64,000 bases of DNA, taken from assembly GCA_015654635.1 (NCBI GenBank), contig JAATGP010000004.1:186001-250000 (forward strand). The letters are read 5' to 3'. This DNA is from Alphaproteobacteria bacterium. GTDB taxonomy: Bacteria; Pseudomonadota; Alphaproteobacteria; Micropepsales; Micropepsaceae. Every line of letters starts with the position of its first letter. Positions within the stretch are counted from its first letter, which is position 1. The notes under the pieces were generated by a model. It did not search any database, had not been told where the DNA came from, and saw only the letters and a list, made by a program, of their open reading frames with translations. Below are positions 1 to 6,994 of this stretch, in pieces. The translations under genes were made by a program, and so were the position numbers.

Positions 1-1
1 G

Positions 2-412
2 CTGGATGTCGAACCACATGTCGGCGCCGCGGCGGGCACGGTTTACGATTATCTGAACGCCGGCGCGATGGCCCGCCTCGGTTTCAATCTGCCGGATGAT
101 TTTGGACCGTTGCGTATGCAGCCGGCGCTGCCGGGCTCATCCTATTTCGAGCCGGAGGCGGGCTTCTCCGCTTATGCCTTTGCAGGCGTGGATGGGCGGC
201 TGATGGGCCGCAACATCTTTCTGGACGGCAACACCTGGCGCGATAGCCCCTCGGTTGACAAAGACCTTTTTGTCGGCGATCTGACCATGGGCGCCGCCGT
301 CACCTTCTCCCACATGCGGCTGGCCTTCACCCACGTCTTCCGCACACGCGAATACAAAACCCAAACCTCATCGGATCAATTCGGCGCGGTGAGCTTGTCG
401 TTCAGACTGTAA
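2..412 (+). CDS. Lipid A deacylase LpxR-type outer membrane protein (3' part only)
   Basis: The frame is open from the window edge (LDVEPHVGAAAGTVYDYLNAGAMARLG...) to a stop at 412, so the N-terminus lies outside the window. The visible C-terminal part has the alternating Gly/aromatic beta-strand pattern of the LpxR (DUF2219) barrel family and ends in Phe-Arg-Leu, close to the usual terminal aromatic beta-signal. Family knowledge: LpxR is an outer membrane 12-strand barrel that removes the 3'-acyloxyacyl chain of lipid A. The catalytic His/Glu residues are in the missing N-terminal part, so activity cannot be judged here. The ATG at 68 in the ORF track is internal. Confidence 0.7.
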   Translation: MDVEPHVGAAAGTVYDYLNAGAMARLGFNLPDDFGPLRMQPALPGSSYFEPEAGFSAYAFAGVDGRLMGRNIFLDGNTWRDSPSVDKDLFVGDLTMGAAVTFSHMRLAFTHVFRTREYKTQTSSDQFGAVSLSFRL

Positions 413-693
413 AGAGCCGAACAAAGCCCGCCCGCTTTTTCTTTCGGCCCCGCTCTGCGGGTCGCAGCACCATACGCGCGGCAAGGCTTCAAACCACCCG
501 AGTAGATTCCGAAGCTGTTTTGGCGTTGCCGATCTGCCTAGGTTTGTTTCAACAACGAAATATCGTTCCGTGAACAAGCCCTAACGCACAGCAGCGCTAC
601 CAAACGTGCCACATCGCCGGAACGCAGAGACGGCCATCAACGGACCAAGACCCGCTGTGTGTCAGTGGTCCAACTTCACCTTAAGGATTTGCG

Positions 694-1065
694 ATGACAC
701 GCACCAAATTGCGAAGAACAAAATTTCTGCTCACAGTCGGCTCTGCCATCGCGCTCGCCGTCATATCGCTGACGCCGGCTGCGTCGGCACGCGGTCCGTG
801 CCCCTACGGATACTATTATTCCTATGGCTACGGCTGCGTTCCAGCATCGCGGGGTTATGGCTACTCCTATGGCGATCCCGATTACGATTACGACTATGGA
901 CCGCCCGTCTATGATTCCTTCGGCTTGGCCTTTGGCTTCAGAGATGGCCGCGGTGGCCGTGGTTTTGGCGGCCGAGGTGGCGGCGGCCGTGGCTTTGGCG
1001 GCCATGGCGGTGGCGGGCATAGTGGCGGCGGGCATGGCGGTAGCGGCCGCGGCGGCCATCACTGA
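694..1065 (+). CDS. Secreted Tyr/Gly-rich low-complexity protein
   Basis: This is a 123-aa protein of unknown function. The ATG at 694 is preceded by AAGGA at 683-687. A Sec signal peptide covers about residues 1-32 (LTVGSAIALAVISLTPAASA). A short Tyr-rich segment with two Cys (PCPYGYYYSYGYGC) follows, then DYDYDY, then a C-terminal tail made only of Gly, Arg, His and Ser (GGRGFGGRGGGG). The His/Gly tail could bind metal or polymer surfaces, but that is inference. The long opposite-strand ORF here is a shadow of the repetitive composition. Confidence 0.65.
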   Translation: MTRTKLRRTKFLLTVGSAIALAVISLTPAASARGPCPYGYYYSYGYGCVPASRGYGYSYGDPDYDYDYGPPVYDSFGLAFGFRDGRGGRGFGGRGGGGRGFGGHGGGGHSGGGHGGSGRGGHH

Positions 1066-1176
1066 CGCCTGACTGTTGTTCGGGCAATAGAACGCAACAC
1101 CATTCACGATCCAGAAATAGACGCCAAGAACTGTCCGCGAGGCGGCCATCCACAGTACGACGACAGAGGTATTACA

Positions 1177-1671
1177 ATGAAAATGACCATGGCAAACACA
1201 TTACGCGCTGCGCTGATTGCGCCTGTCGCCGCCTGCGTCCTTGCAATCGGAACCCCTTCCCTTGCGCTCGCAGCCGACAGTCCAGTGAGCGTTACATCGC
1301 CCAATGATGTGCGCATCGGCGGCGGCGACCTTCGTGCGCGCAAGACAGAAGATCGCGTCAAACACCTTCATGACCTTCTGAAGATCACAAGCGAACAAGA
1401 GGCTCAGTGGAGCGGCGTTGCCCAAGTGATGCTAGACAACGCCTCCGTGGTTGACGGCGCCATGAAGGACCGTGATCAGAAAGCGAAAAGCATGAACGCC
1501 GTCGATGATCTTCTTTCCTATCAGGCGATTGTTGCCGCCCATGCCGAGGGCCTCAAGAAATTGGCCACGGCTTTTGCCCCGCTTTATTCGCAGATGCCGG
1601 AGCTGCAGCAAAAGAATACCGACGCTGTGTTTGGGCACAGAATAGAGGCCGCAAAGCGGAAATCCCGTTGA
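1177..1671 (+). CDS. Spy/CpxP-like periplasmic LTXXQ protein
   Basis: 164 aa. A signal peptide spans about residues 1-33 (cleavage near ALAADS). An all-helical domain follows, containing a degenerate LTxxQ-type motif (LLKITSEQEAQW) and a long central helix pair. This matches the Spy/CpxP fold, whose characterised members are ATP-independent periplasmic chaperones or Cpx stress inhibitors. The start is supported by AGAGG at 1164-1168, eight bases before the ATG. It lies 111 bp after the Gly-rich secreted protein and in the same direction, so co-transcription is possible. The exact role is inferred from the family only. Confidence 0.65.
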   Translation: MKMTMANTLRAALIAPVAACVLAIGTPSLALAADSPVSVTSPNDVRIGGGDLRARKTEDRVKHLHDLLKITSEQEAQWSGVAQVMLDNASVVDGAMKDRDQKAKSMNAVDDLLSYQAIVAAHAEGLKKLATAFAPLYSQMPELQQKNTDAVFGHRIEAAKRKSR

Positions 1672-1743
1672 TAAAGACATACCGCCGATAATGCCGGTGA
1701 CCGGATTGCGGGGGTGATGCCATTCTCGCAGCCCGCGCTCCCC

Positions 1744-2762
1744 CTATTCCTTCGTTGTGGTTACGGCCTTATACGCCGCTCCAATGGCGCCGGTCGTAAG
1801 CCCTGAGAAAACGATGCGCTGCACGGCGTTGATCGCCAGAACCAAAGGCCAGATCGACAATTGCGCGTGGAACGTCGCGAGCCTGGCTTGGAACGGAACA
1901 TGATGCCCGCCCGGGGGCTTCGGCAGCGCCAGAAGCTGGGCTTTCACGACCGGATCGACGGTCAGATGCGAGACAATGCCGATAATGATCGCGACCGGAA
2001 CAAGGCTCGCCAGGCAGACCACGAAAATCCGCCAGAAATTGCCGCCGCCCAGTGACCACGACCGGCCAAGCCCGATCCTTTTTTCGGCCACCACGACCGC
2101 AGGGAGAAAATAAACAAGGCGCACGGCGGTATAGATCAACACACAGAGTTCGACGATCCACAGCAGAAACAGGCCCGCAATGGCAAGCCCGTGGGGAACG
2201 CAAAGCTTCGCCGCACCGGCGACACCGCAAGCGACCAGACGCTGCATCATCTGGAAGGGAAAGGTCAGCGGTGCGCCGGGGCCGGCATCGCCGCCGGGCT
2301 TGGCGGTACTACCGGCAGTGCGAAGAGATAAGCCGCGCAGAAAAGCGCCAGAAGAATAGCGATCAGAAGGAGCAGAAGAATGTCGGCCAGAAGCGTGGCC
2401 CCGAGCATCCGCCAGACCGGCGCGCCGAGCGAAAAGTAAGCGAAGGTTGTCGTCTTCTTTTCGTCCAAGGCATGGCGCATGAGGCCCGCGAGCATCATCG
2501 AGGCCATCACCAAGCCGATCAGAAGGAGGAGCGGATAGACCTGAAAGATGGGCATCAGCGTCGCCAGCATGGTCTTGAAGTCGGCAAATTGCGGCAGATT
2601 TCCACTCCACCAGGCATGTGGCGTGACGAGGTAAAGAACCCCAACGCTCAGCGCCGACATTACCACGAAGGGAAGCCACAAGGTCCCGATAATAGAAACG
2701 ATCCGCGTCGCCAGAAAACGATACGCGCCGCCAATTGTTGTGCCGACTGGAATTTTGTGCAT
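1744..2762 (-). pseudogene. Multi-pass membrane protein broken by a frameshift
   Basis: One membrane protein appears to be spread over two frames. The N-terminal frame starts at ATG 2762 (MHKIPVGTTIGGAYRF; GGGGGTGG just upstream) and runs through four hydrophobic segments to ...PSPAAMPAPAHR, stopping at 2265. The C-terminal frame continues with APLTFPFQMMQRLVACG and three or four further TM segments to the stop at 1744. The frames meet in a GC-rich run near 2265-2300 (gccggccccggcg), and a one-base loss would explain the break. The 311-aa ORF in the track merges out-of-frame translation with this true C-terminal half. The intact product would be about 335 aa. I do not recognise a precise family. 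The break could be a real mutation or a sequencing error. Confidence 0.55.
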
Positions 2763-2955
2763 GGCCACCCCCCGGTTTTGCCTGCCTGCTTTTATCTTAA
2801 ACCTCATTCAGATTTACGACGAGTGCTGTTTTGCCCGAGCGGCCCCGCCGCCTGCGGCATCTGTGCACAGTTGAGCGCCCATCCCGCGCCACTGCTGGAA
2901 TTATTATTTCTCGTTCGAAAATTCTGCCAAATTTCTCCCCGGCTGGGAGAAAATC

Positions 2956-3054
2956 ATGAAGACAATCAGGCTCATCATGCCACTGGTCCGGCTGGGATTG
3001 ACAGGCTGTTCGGTCATTCTGGAGGAAGACGCCGTGGCGCAACTTCAGAAATAG
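2956..3054 (+). pseudogene. Lipoprotein N-terminus with early stop
   Basis: A short reading frame has a good ribosome site (GGGAGA, 5 bases before ATG 2956) and a convincing lipoprotein signal, MKTIRLIMPLVRLGLTGCS, with lipobox LTGC. It stops at TAG 3052-3054 after 32 residues. The same frame stays open after the stop and reads protein-like (GAAKGLQFVQTDSQKTELGIVHRRKYPG), so a nonsense mutation in a longer lipoprotein gene is plausible. Either a 32-aa lipopeptide or a decayed gene would fit. Not recognised beyond the signal. Confidence 0.35.
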
Positions 3055-3346
3055 GGCGCTGCCAAGGGTCTGCAGTTTGTGCAGACGGACTCGCAAAAAA
3101 CCGAGTTGGGCATCGTGCATCGGCGCAAGTATCCGGGATATGCGTCGGCCCGGGCGATCCCCGATATAGCACGCCGCCCAAAGCCTCGCCCGTGGTGTGA
3201 GGATCAGCGCCTCTCGCCCCCTTCTTTGTCATTTGGCCGAACATCCGTCTTGCACCATTGGGGCATTCTCTGCCGCACCGCCGAGACGCACATAGGAACA
3301 GCAACGGGAAGGTGTAGAGTGCTCGCATAGCTCGGGGAGAGCGGGC

Positions 3347-3955
3347 ATGACCAGAAGGATGGCACGAAGCATTGCAATAGCGGTTCTTGCTGTTTTGTGC
3401 CCGAGCGGTTGCATTATTCCGGGAACGCCCCGCACGACGCTCAGCGATCTTGCCTTGGTATCAGTCGAAACGGTCGCCGGTCGCAGTGATGTCGATCGCA
3501 TGTCGGGCTATGCGCGCACCGAGCCCCAAATGATTCTCGAGGTGTATTTTTCGACCAACACGGACCTCATGCGTTTTGCAGAGGCGCACGACCGCAGCAT
3601 CAGCGTTAGTTTTTGGCCTTGCAGAACGGGCCGTACGCTTCGTTATCTCGGGTTTGATCCCAAAGTATACGGAACACGCGGGCTGGTGGACAGTGCAGCA
3701 GTGCAGGCCAAGGAGGCAAAGGGCACGTATGAACATGCTTTCCACTTTTATGTTCCGGTTGCGGTCGAGGACAAAACGGAACCGCGCAATGCTTACGATC
3801 TGCGCGCGACGCCCGAGGATATGTGCTTCACCCTCTGGGGCGGCAGCACGAATCTGATGGGCGGCCCGATCTTCGACTTCTCCACCAATACGGTCGTCAT
3901 TTCGCAAGCTGCAATCCGCGAGGCCGTGGGGGCGCCCTCCGCCAAGGCACAGTAA
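3347..3955 (+). CDS. Hypothetical lipoprotein, 202 aa
   Basis: The start ATG at 3347 follows a GGGGAGA ribosome site. Residues 1-22 form a lipoprotein signal (IAVLAVLCPSGC, lipobox PSGC). The mature part is mixed alpha/beta with paired Cys (FWPCRTG and EDMCFTLWGG) and no motif I recognise. It is probably anchored in a membrane facing the periplasm. It sits downstream of the broken lipoprotein fragment, in a region of low conservation and accessory character. No function can be assigned. Confidence 0.6.
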   Translation: MTRRMARSIAIAVLAVLCPSGCIIPGTPRTTLSDLALVSVETVAGRSDVDRMSGYARTEPQMILEVYFSTNTDLMRFAEAHDRSISVSFWPCRTGRTLRYLGFDPKVYGTRGLVDSAAVQAKEAKGTYEHAFHFYVPVAVEDKTEPRNAYDLRATPEDMCFTLWGGSTNLMGGPIFDFSTNTVVISQAAIREAVGAPSAKAQ

Positions 3956-3997
3956 GCCGCCTCTCCTCGTCCGGTAGTTCGAGCGCGCCACATGGCG

Positions 3998-4079
3998 CTT
4001 GAAACCGGCTTGGCGCATTCCCACATTTGTAGAGTTCTTTGACAGAGTGAAAAAGCGTCAGATGCGAGAGCTTGGCATT
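3998..4079 (+). repeat. Direct repeat unit A (~82 bp)
   Basis: This unit shares with unit B (4684-4764) three exactly conserved boxes in the same order: CTTGAAACCGGC (3998), TTTGACAGAGTGAAAAAGC (4038-4056) and CTTGGCATT (4071). The first interval is 40 bases in both copies and the second is 33 versus 32, so the units are homologous and differ by a small indel. The sequence between the boxes is about 50-70% identical. It is intergenic, with no open frame conserved between the copies. Confidence 0.75.
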
Positions 4080-4236
4080 ATATTGGCCGCGAGTCAGAGG
4101 ATACAACAGGAGGCTGCCAATTGCGTCTCGTGACGACGTGAAATTCCGACCTCTTGAGTGCCCATAATTCGCTGGTACGTAGTTGAATGATGATGAGCAT
4201 CGATAAATCTGCTGCGTTCATTGATCGCCTTCCTGC

Positions 4237-4265
4237 TTGTTTATTCTTGTTTATCACTGTATAAT
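4237..4265 (+). promoter_or_regulatory. Sigma-70-like promoter for the orphan small gene
   Basis: There is a perfect -10 TATAAT at 4260-4265 and a -35-like TTGTTT at 4237-4242, with a 17-base spacer. The -35 region is itself part of a near-direct repeat (TTGTTTATTCTTGTTTATC) that could be a regulator site. The surrounding 100 bp is markedly AT-rich against a GC-rich chromosome. It predicts a transcript start near 4272 and a leader of about 24 nt before ATG 4296. Confidence 0.5.
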
Positions 4266-4295
4266 ATATGATATTTTTTTATCTTGGGGGCGTCG

Positions 4296-4475
4296 ATGTT
4301 GAATGCAATCAAGGAAATGGCTTCGGAGAAAGACATTTCTTCCAAGACACTTGACGGTTTTGCGCCGACAAAAGAGCCATGGCAGACTCCGCAGCTGCGC
4401 GCGATTGACCTCAAGTCACTTCCGGCAAATATCAGAGAAGAATTTGAACGGCAGCTCGGAGAGTTGAAGCGATAG
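4296..4475 (+). CDS. Orphan small protein, 59 aa, with W-x-x-P-x-L motif
   Basis: The start is ATG 4296, preceded by a GGGGG tract; the track start at 4284 is a TTG upstream of it. The product (MLNAIKEMASEKDISS...) is highly charged, has no signal peptide, and carries KEPWQTPQLRAIDL followed by an amphipathic helix (IREEFERQLGELKR). The W-x-x-P-x-L pattern recalls N-terminal leader regions of some RiPP precursors such as lasso peptides. However, no maturation enzymes are nearby and there is no obvious core peptide. It has a strong-looking promoter and lies between two direct repeats. Function unknown. Confidence 0.5.
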   Translation: MLNAIKEMASEKDISSKTLDGFAPTKEPWQTPQLRAIDLKSLPANIREEFERQLGELKR

Positions 4476-4683
4476 CCGCGCCAGTTCGCGTCTGCGCCCT
4501 ACCACGAAGGTGCCCTACAACCCATCAATCCATGTAGCGGAGATCGCAATAAGAAATGCGGTCTTTGAGATGGCGACTTCTGGCGCATTACCCGTTGCTG
4601 CCGTTGTAGGAACGTCCGGTGTTGGTCGCGGTGCAGACAAAGAATCCGCCAACGCCGGAGGGCCATCGCTGGGATTTCCGCCC

Positions 4684-4764
4684 CTTGAAACCGGCACAAC
4701 GTGCTCCCATTTTTGTTGGGCTGTTTGACAGAGTGAAAAAGCAGATGTGCAAGGGCTTGGCATT
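4684..4764 (+). repeat. Direct repeat unit B (~81 bp)
   Basis: Second copy of the element at 3998-4079, in the same orientation: CTTGAAACCGGC at 4684, TTTGACAGAGTGAAAAAGC at 4724-4742 and CTTGGCATT at 4756. Together the copies flank the AT-rich promoter and the 59-aa gene, with about 600 bp between them. No further copy was noticed in the window. Confidence 0.75.
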
Positions 4765-4779
4765 GCCGATGCAAAGCGC

Positions 4780-4817
4780 CGGCAAACATTTTTTCGCAAA
4801 ACAATTATCTTGCCGAA
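4780..4817. repeat. Small inverted-repeat element, copy 1
   Basis: CGGCAA at 4780-4785 and its complement TTGCCG at 4810-4815 bound an AT-rich interior. The right half AACAATTATCTTGCCGAA (4800-4817) is repeated exactly at 4997-5014. The size and structure suggest a REP/mini-element type of intergenic repeat; the class is unknown. Confidence 0.5.
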
Positions 4818-4980
4818 TGGGTAGAGTGCGAAACGCAGAAGCATTCGTATCCACACCCTTACGCGCTTAGGTGCCAGCGGTTTTGTGGCCCCGGGGCAGC
4901 TCACGATTATTTCGGGGTTTCAAAGCGATAGCGCCCATTTACGGCATTTGAATTCGCGTTTGGACGCACCCTCCTTCCTC

Positions 4981-5014
4981 CGGCAAAAATCGCTATAACA
5001 ATTATCTTGCCGAA
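4981..5014. repeat. Small inverted-repeat element, copy 2
   Basis: CGGCAA (4981-4986) pairs with TTGCCG (5007-5012). The exact 18-mer AACAATTATCTTGCCGAA (4997-5014) is shared with copy 1. It lies just beyond the 3' end of the minus-strand KPVTINK-repeat gene (stop at 5035), where a 6-bp stem with an AT-rich loop might also affect the end of that transcript. Confidence 0.5.
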
Positions 5015-5034
5015 GGCGAGGGCCTACAGGGCGC

Positions 5035-6039
5035 CTATTGTTCTCCCACCCCGCCATTAAGGCTGAGGCCGGTCACTTCGATCTCGCGGCTCACCGGCGC
5101 GGCGGCGGTTTTTTGCGGCACGCAGACGCTGGTGCGGAAGCTGAAGAACATGTCGCCCGAGCCCCAACGGCGCAAATTGGTGCGCTCGGTGCAATCCTTG
5201 ACGAACGTCTTGGGCGTGCATTTCAGCATACCATCTTTGAAATGGCGCAGGGCCTCGGTCGAGGCGCATTCCAGCACTTGGCCGCTGGCATAGGTGCCCG
5301 CCATGCCTTGGTCGGTTTGCAGCACATCGCCGACGGTAATTTTTAAGTGCGCGCCGGGAATGCAGCGCAAGACTTCGCTTTCCAGGCCGCTGTCGATCCA
5401 GGTCTCGCCCACCATGTGCGAGGCGGGAAATTCGCGCCCCTCTGGCGAGATGCAGACCGCATGCACCGATTTGACCACGGTGGCTTCCTGCATCAGGCAT
5501 TGACCGGTGGTCGAGATGCCAGCCGCAATGGCGCCGATTTCGCCGCTGTGATTGTTGACCGTGACGTATTCGTTATAGCCGCCGCCATAGATGACGACGT
5601 TGCTGCTGGCGCTGGCGCTCGCATTGGCGCTGGCATAGGCCGAGGCAAAAGCGCTGGCTTCCGCCGCGCCCGAACCACCCTTGTTGATGACGATGGATTT
5701 GTTGATCTCGATATTCTTGTTGATGGTGATGTTCTTGGAATCGTCGATCGTCTTGTTGATGGTGACGGGCTTATAGATGTTGATGTCTTTGTTGATCGTC
5801 ACCGGCTTATAAATGTTGATGTTCTTGTTGATGGTCACGGGCTTGTTGATGGTGATGCCGCCGCCTTTGCCACCGCTGTTGTTGCCGCCGCCATTGCCGC
5901 CATTGCAGTTGGCGCCCGGCTGAGACGAAGGCCCGCTGGGGACAGAAATCCCGCCGGCCTCAGCGCTCATCAGCGGGATTACGGTCAACGCGGTCGAAAC
6001 CAGCAAAGCGGTTGCCAACTTCCAAGGCTTCGGCGACAT
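5035..6039 (-). CDS. Secreted protein with KPVTINK/INIYKP repeats
   Basis: 334 aa. The signal peptide ends near residue 28 (VIPLMSAEAGG). Parts in order: a Gly/Asn-rich linker (about 30-61); a strictly periodic block at about 62-120 (ITINKPVTINKNINIYKPVTINKD...) alternating hydrophobic and polar residues with recurrent Asn-Lys; an Ala/Ser run (AFASAYASANASASASS); and a C-terminal region of about 180 residues with seven Cys. The periodic block looks like a beta-solenoid or amyloid-type stack. Cell-surface or matrix function is an inference. I know only uncharacterised alphaproteobacterial relatives by style, not by name. Confidence 0.6.
   Translation of the reverse strand: MSPKPWKLATALLVSTALTVIPLMSAEAGGISVPSGPSSQPGANCNGGNGGGNNSGGKGGGITINKPVTINKNINIYKPVTINKDINIYKPVTINKTIDDSKNITINKNIEINKSIVINKGGSGAAEASAFASAYASANASASASSNVVIYGGGYNEYVTVNNHSGEIGAIAAGISTTGQCLMQEATVVKSVHAVCISPEGREFPASHMVGETWIDSGLESEVLRCIPGAHLKITVGDVLQTDQGMAGTYASGQVLECASTEALRHFKDGMLKCTPKTFVKDCTERTNLRRWGSGDMFFSFRTSVCVPQKTAAAPVSREIEVTGLSLNGGVGEQ
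5680..5856 (-). repeat. Coding tandem repeat (INK-repeat block)
   Basis: This DNA encodes residues 62-120 of the secreted repeat protein. On the plus strand it reads as recurring ttgttgatggtgatg / ttgatgttcttgttgatgg units. Codons vary between units more than the amino acids do, which points to selection on the protein repeat rather than very recent duplication. Confidence 0.6.
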
Positions 6040-6188
6040 GCTATAGCTCCTTCACGTCCACGGCCCTTCGCGTGGAATCGGTCTGCCGCCAACACTTCAC
6101 GATCTATGCCAAAAGCTGCCTTGCGAAAGCCGAGTTTGATGGTTCAAATCGGGACAAGTCCCGGACTTTACCGGGCAAGAGGACGTGC

Positions 6189-6896
6189 ATGATCCCGATC
6201 TCGGACGACAACCCCACGCGGATCACGCCCTTCGTGACCTGGGCGCTCGTCCTTACCTGTGTCGGCGTCTACCTGTGGCAATTGCAGCAGCAGGGCACGG
6301 CCTATGGCGATGCCATCAACATGTTCGGCTTTACCCCCTCGCGGCTGATGTCGCCCCAAATTGAGGCAACTGACACACCCTCCGCGGCGCCGACCCTGAC
6401 CATCTTTACCTCGATGTTCCTGCACGGCAGCTTTCTACATCTGGCGGGCAACATGCTTTATCTCTGGATCTTCGGGAACAACATCGAAGACGCCATGGGC
6501 CATGTCCGCTTCCTGCTCTTCTATCTGCTCAGCGGAATTGCCGCAGCCCTGACCATGGCCTTCATGGATCCGCTGTCGATCCATCCGATGGTGGGCGCGT
6601 CGGGCGCCATTTCCGGCGTTTTGGGCGCTTACATGCTGCTGTTTCCGCGCGCCCGGGTGACCGTGCTGGTGCCCCTTCTGATCATCCTTTATCCCTTCCG
6701 GATCAACGCGGTATGGGTAATGGGGGTGTGGTTTGCGATGCAGCTTCTGGCCCTCACCGGCCCCGACACATCCGGGATTGCGTGGTGGGCTCATGTCGGC
6801 GGTTTTGCCGCCGGAATCGCGCTGACGCCCTTCCTCAAATCGGCAAATGTGCCCTTCTTCGGCCCGCGGACCAGCCGCGGCCCTTGGGGACGGTGA
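6189..6896 (+). CDS. Rhomboid family intramembrane serine protease
   Basis: 235 aa from ATG 6189, chosen because AGAGGA lies 5 bases upstream and the hydrophobic N-terminus begins here; the 294-aa track ORF extends through non-coding sequence. Six TM segments are visible. Rhomboid hallmarks are the HxxxN-type region (HLAGNMLYLWIFG), the catalytic Ser in GASGAISG and the catalytic His in WWAHVGGFAAG. Family role: cleavage of transmembrane substrates in the inner membrane. No C-terminal cytosolic domain beyond a short Arg-rich tail. The leader contains two overlapping hairpins next to the ribosome site (see findings). Substrate unknown. Confidence 0.9.
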   Translation: MIPISDDNPTRITPFVTWALVLTCVGVYLWQLQQQGTAYGDAINMFGFTPSRLMSPQIEATDTPSAAPTLTIFTSMFLHGSFLHLAGNMLYLWIFGNNIEDAMGHVRFLLFYLLSGIAAALTMAFMDPLSIHPMVGASGAISGVLGAYMLLFPRARVTVLVPLLIILYPFRINAVWVMGVWFAMQLLALTGPDTSGIAWWAHVGGFAAGIALTPFLKSANVPFFGPRTSRGPWGR

Positions 6897-6994
6897 CACT
6901 TTCCGACAAATGGCACGGCTTTCGCTGAGTGCTGCTCCTGGCGGAGCGGTTTTGTTCCGAACTGGGAACAGCCCGCCAAGGGGAAGGCAGTGCG

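Larger units (their letters stand above)
4476..5034. other. 559-bp non-coding stretch with small repeats
   Basis: I see no convincing gene here; the ORFs in the track lack ribosome sites and protein-like composition. The stretch holds direct repeat unit B and two CGGCAA...TTGCCG elements, annotated separately. The remaining sequence shows nothing I can assign. Confidence 0.6.

Noticed and set aside
2052-3200. 382-aa plus-strand ORF
   Set aside because: Runs antisense through the membrane protein gene and then through the lipoprotein fragment in another frame. Arg/Gln-rich nonsense composition.
3998-4764. Insertion sequence flanked by long repeats
   Set aside because: No transposase frame lies between the repeats, and the repeats are direct and diverged rather than terminal inverted repeats with target-site duplication.
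4510-4904. Overlapping ORFs on both strands in the repeat-rich gap
   Set aside because: They span the repeat elements, have no ribosome sites and lack protein-like composition.
5680-5856. Possible CRISPR-like or tandem DNA repeat
   Set aside because: The repeats are short, degenerate and in frame, and encode the INK-repeat block. There are no constant repeats with unique spacers.
6139-6180. tRNA-like TpsiC sequence (ggttcaaatc) upstream of the rhomboid gene
   Set aside because: No acceptor stem, anticodon arm or D arm can be folded around it.
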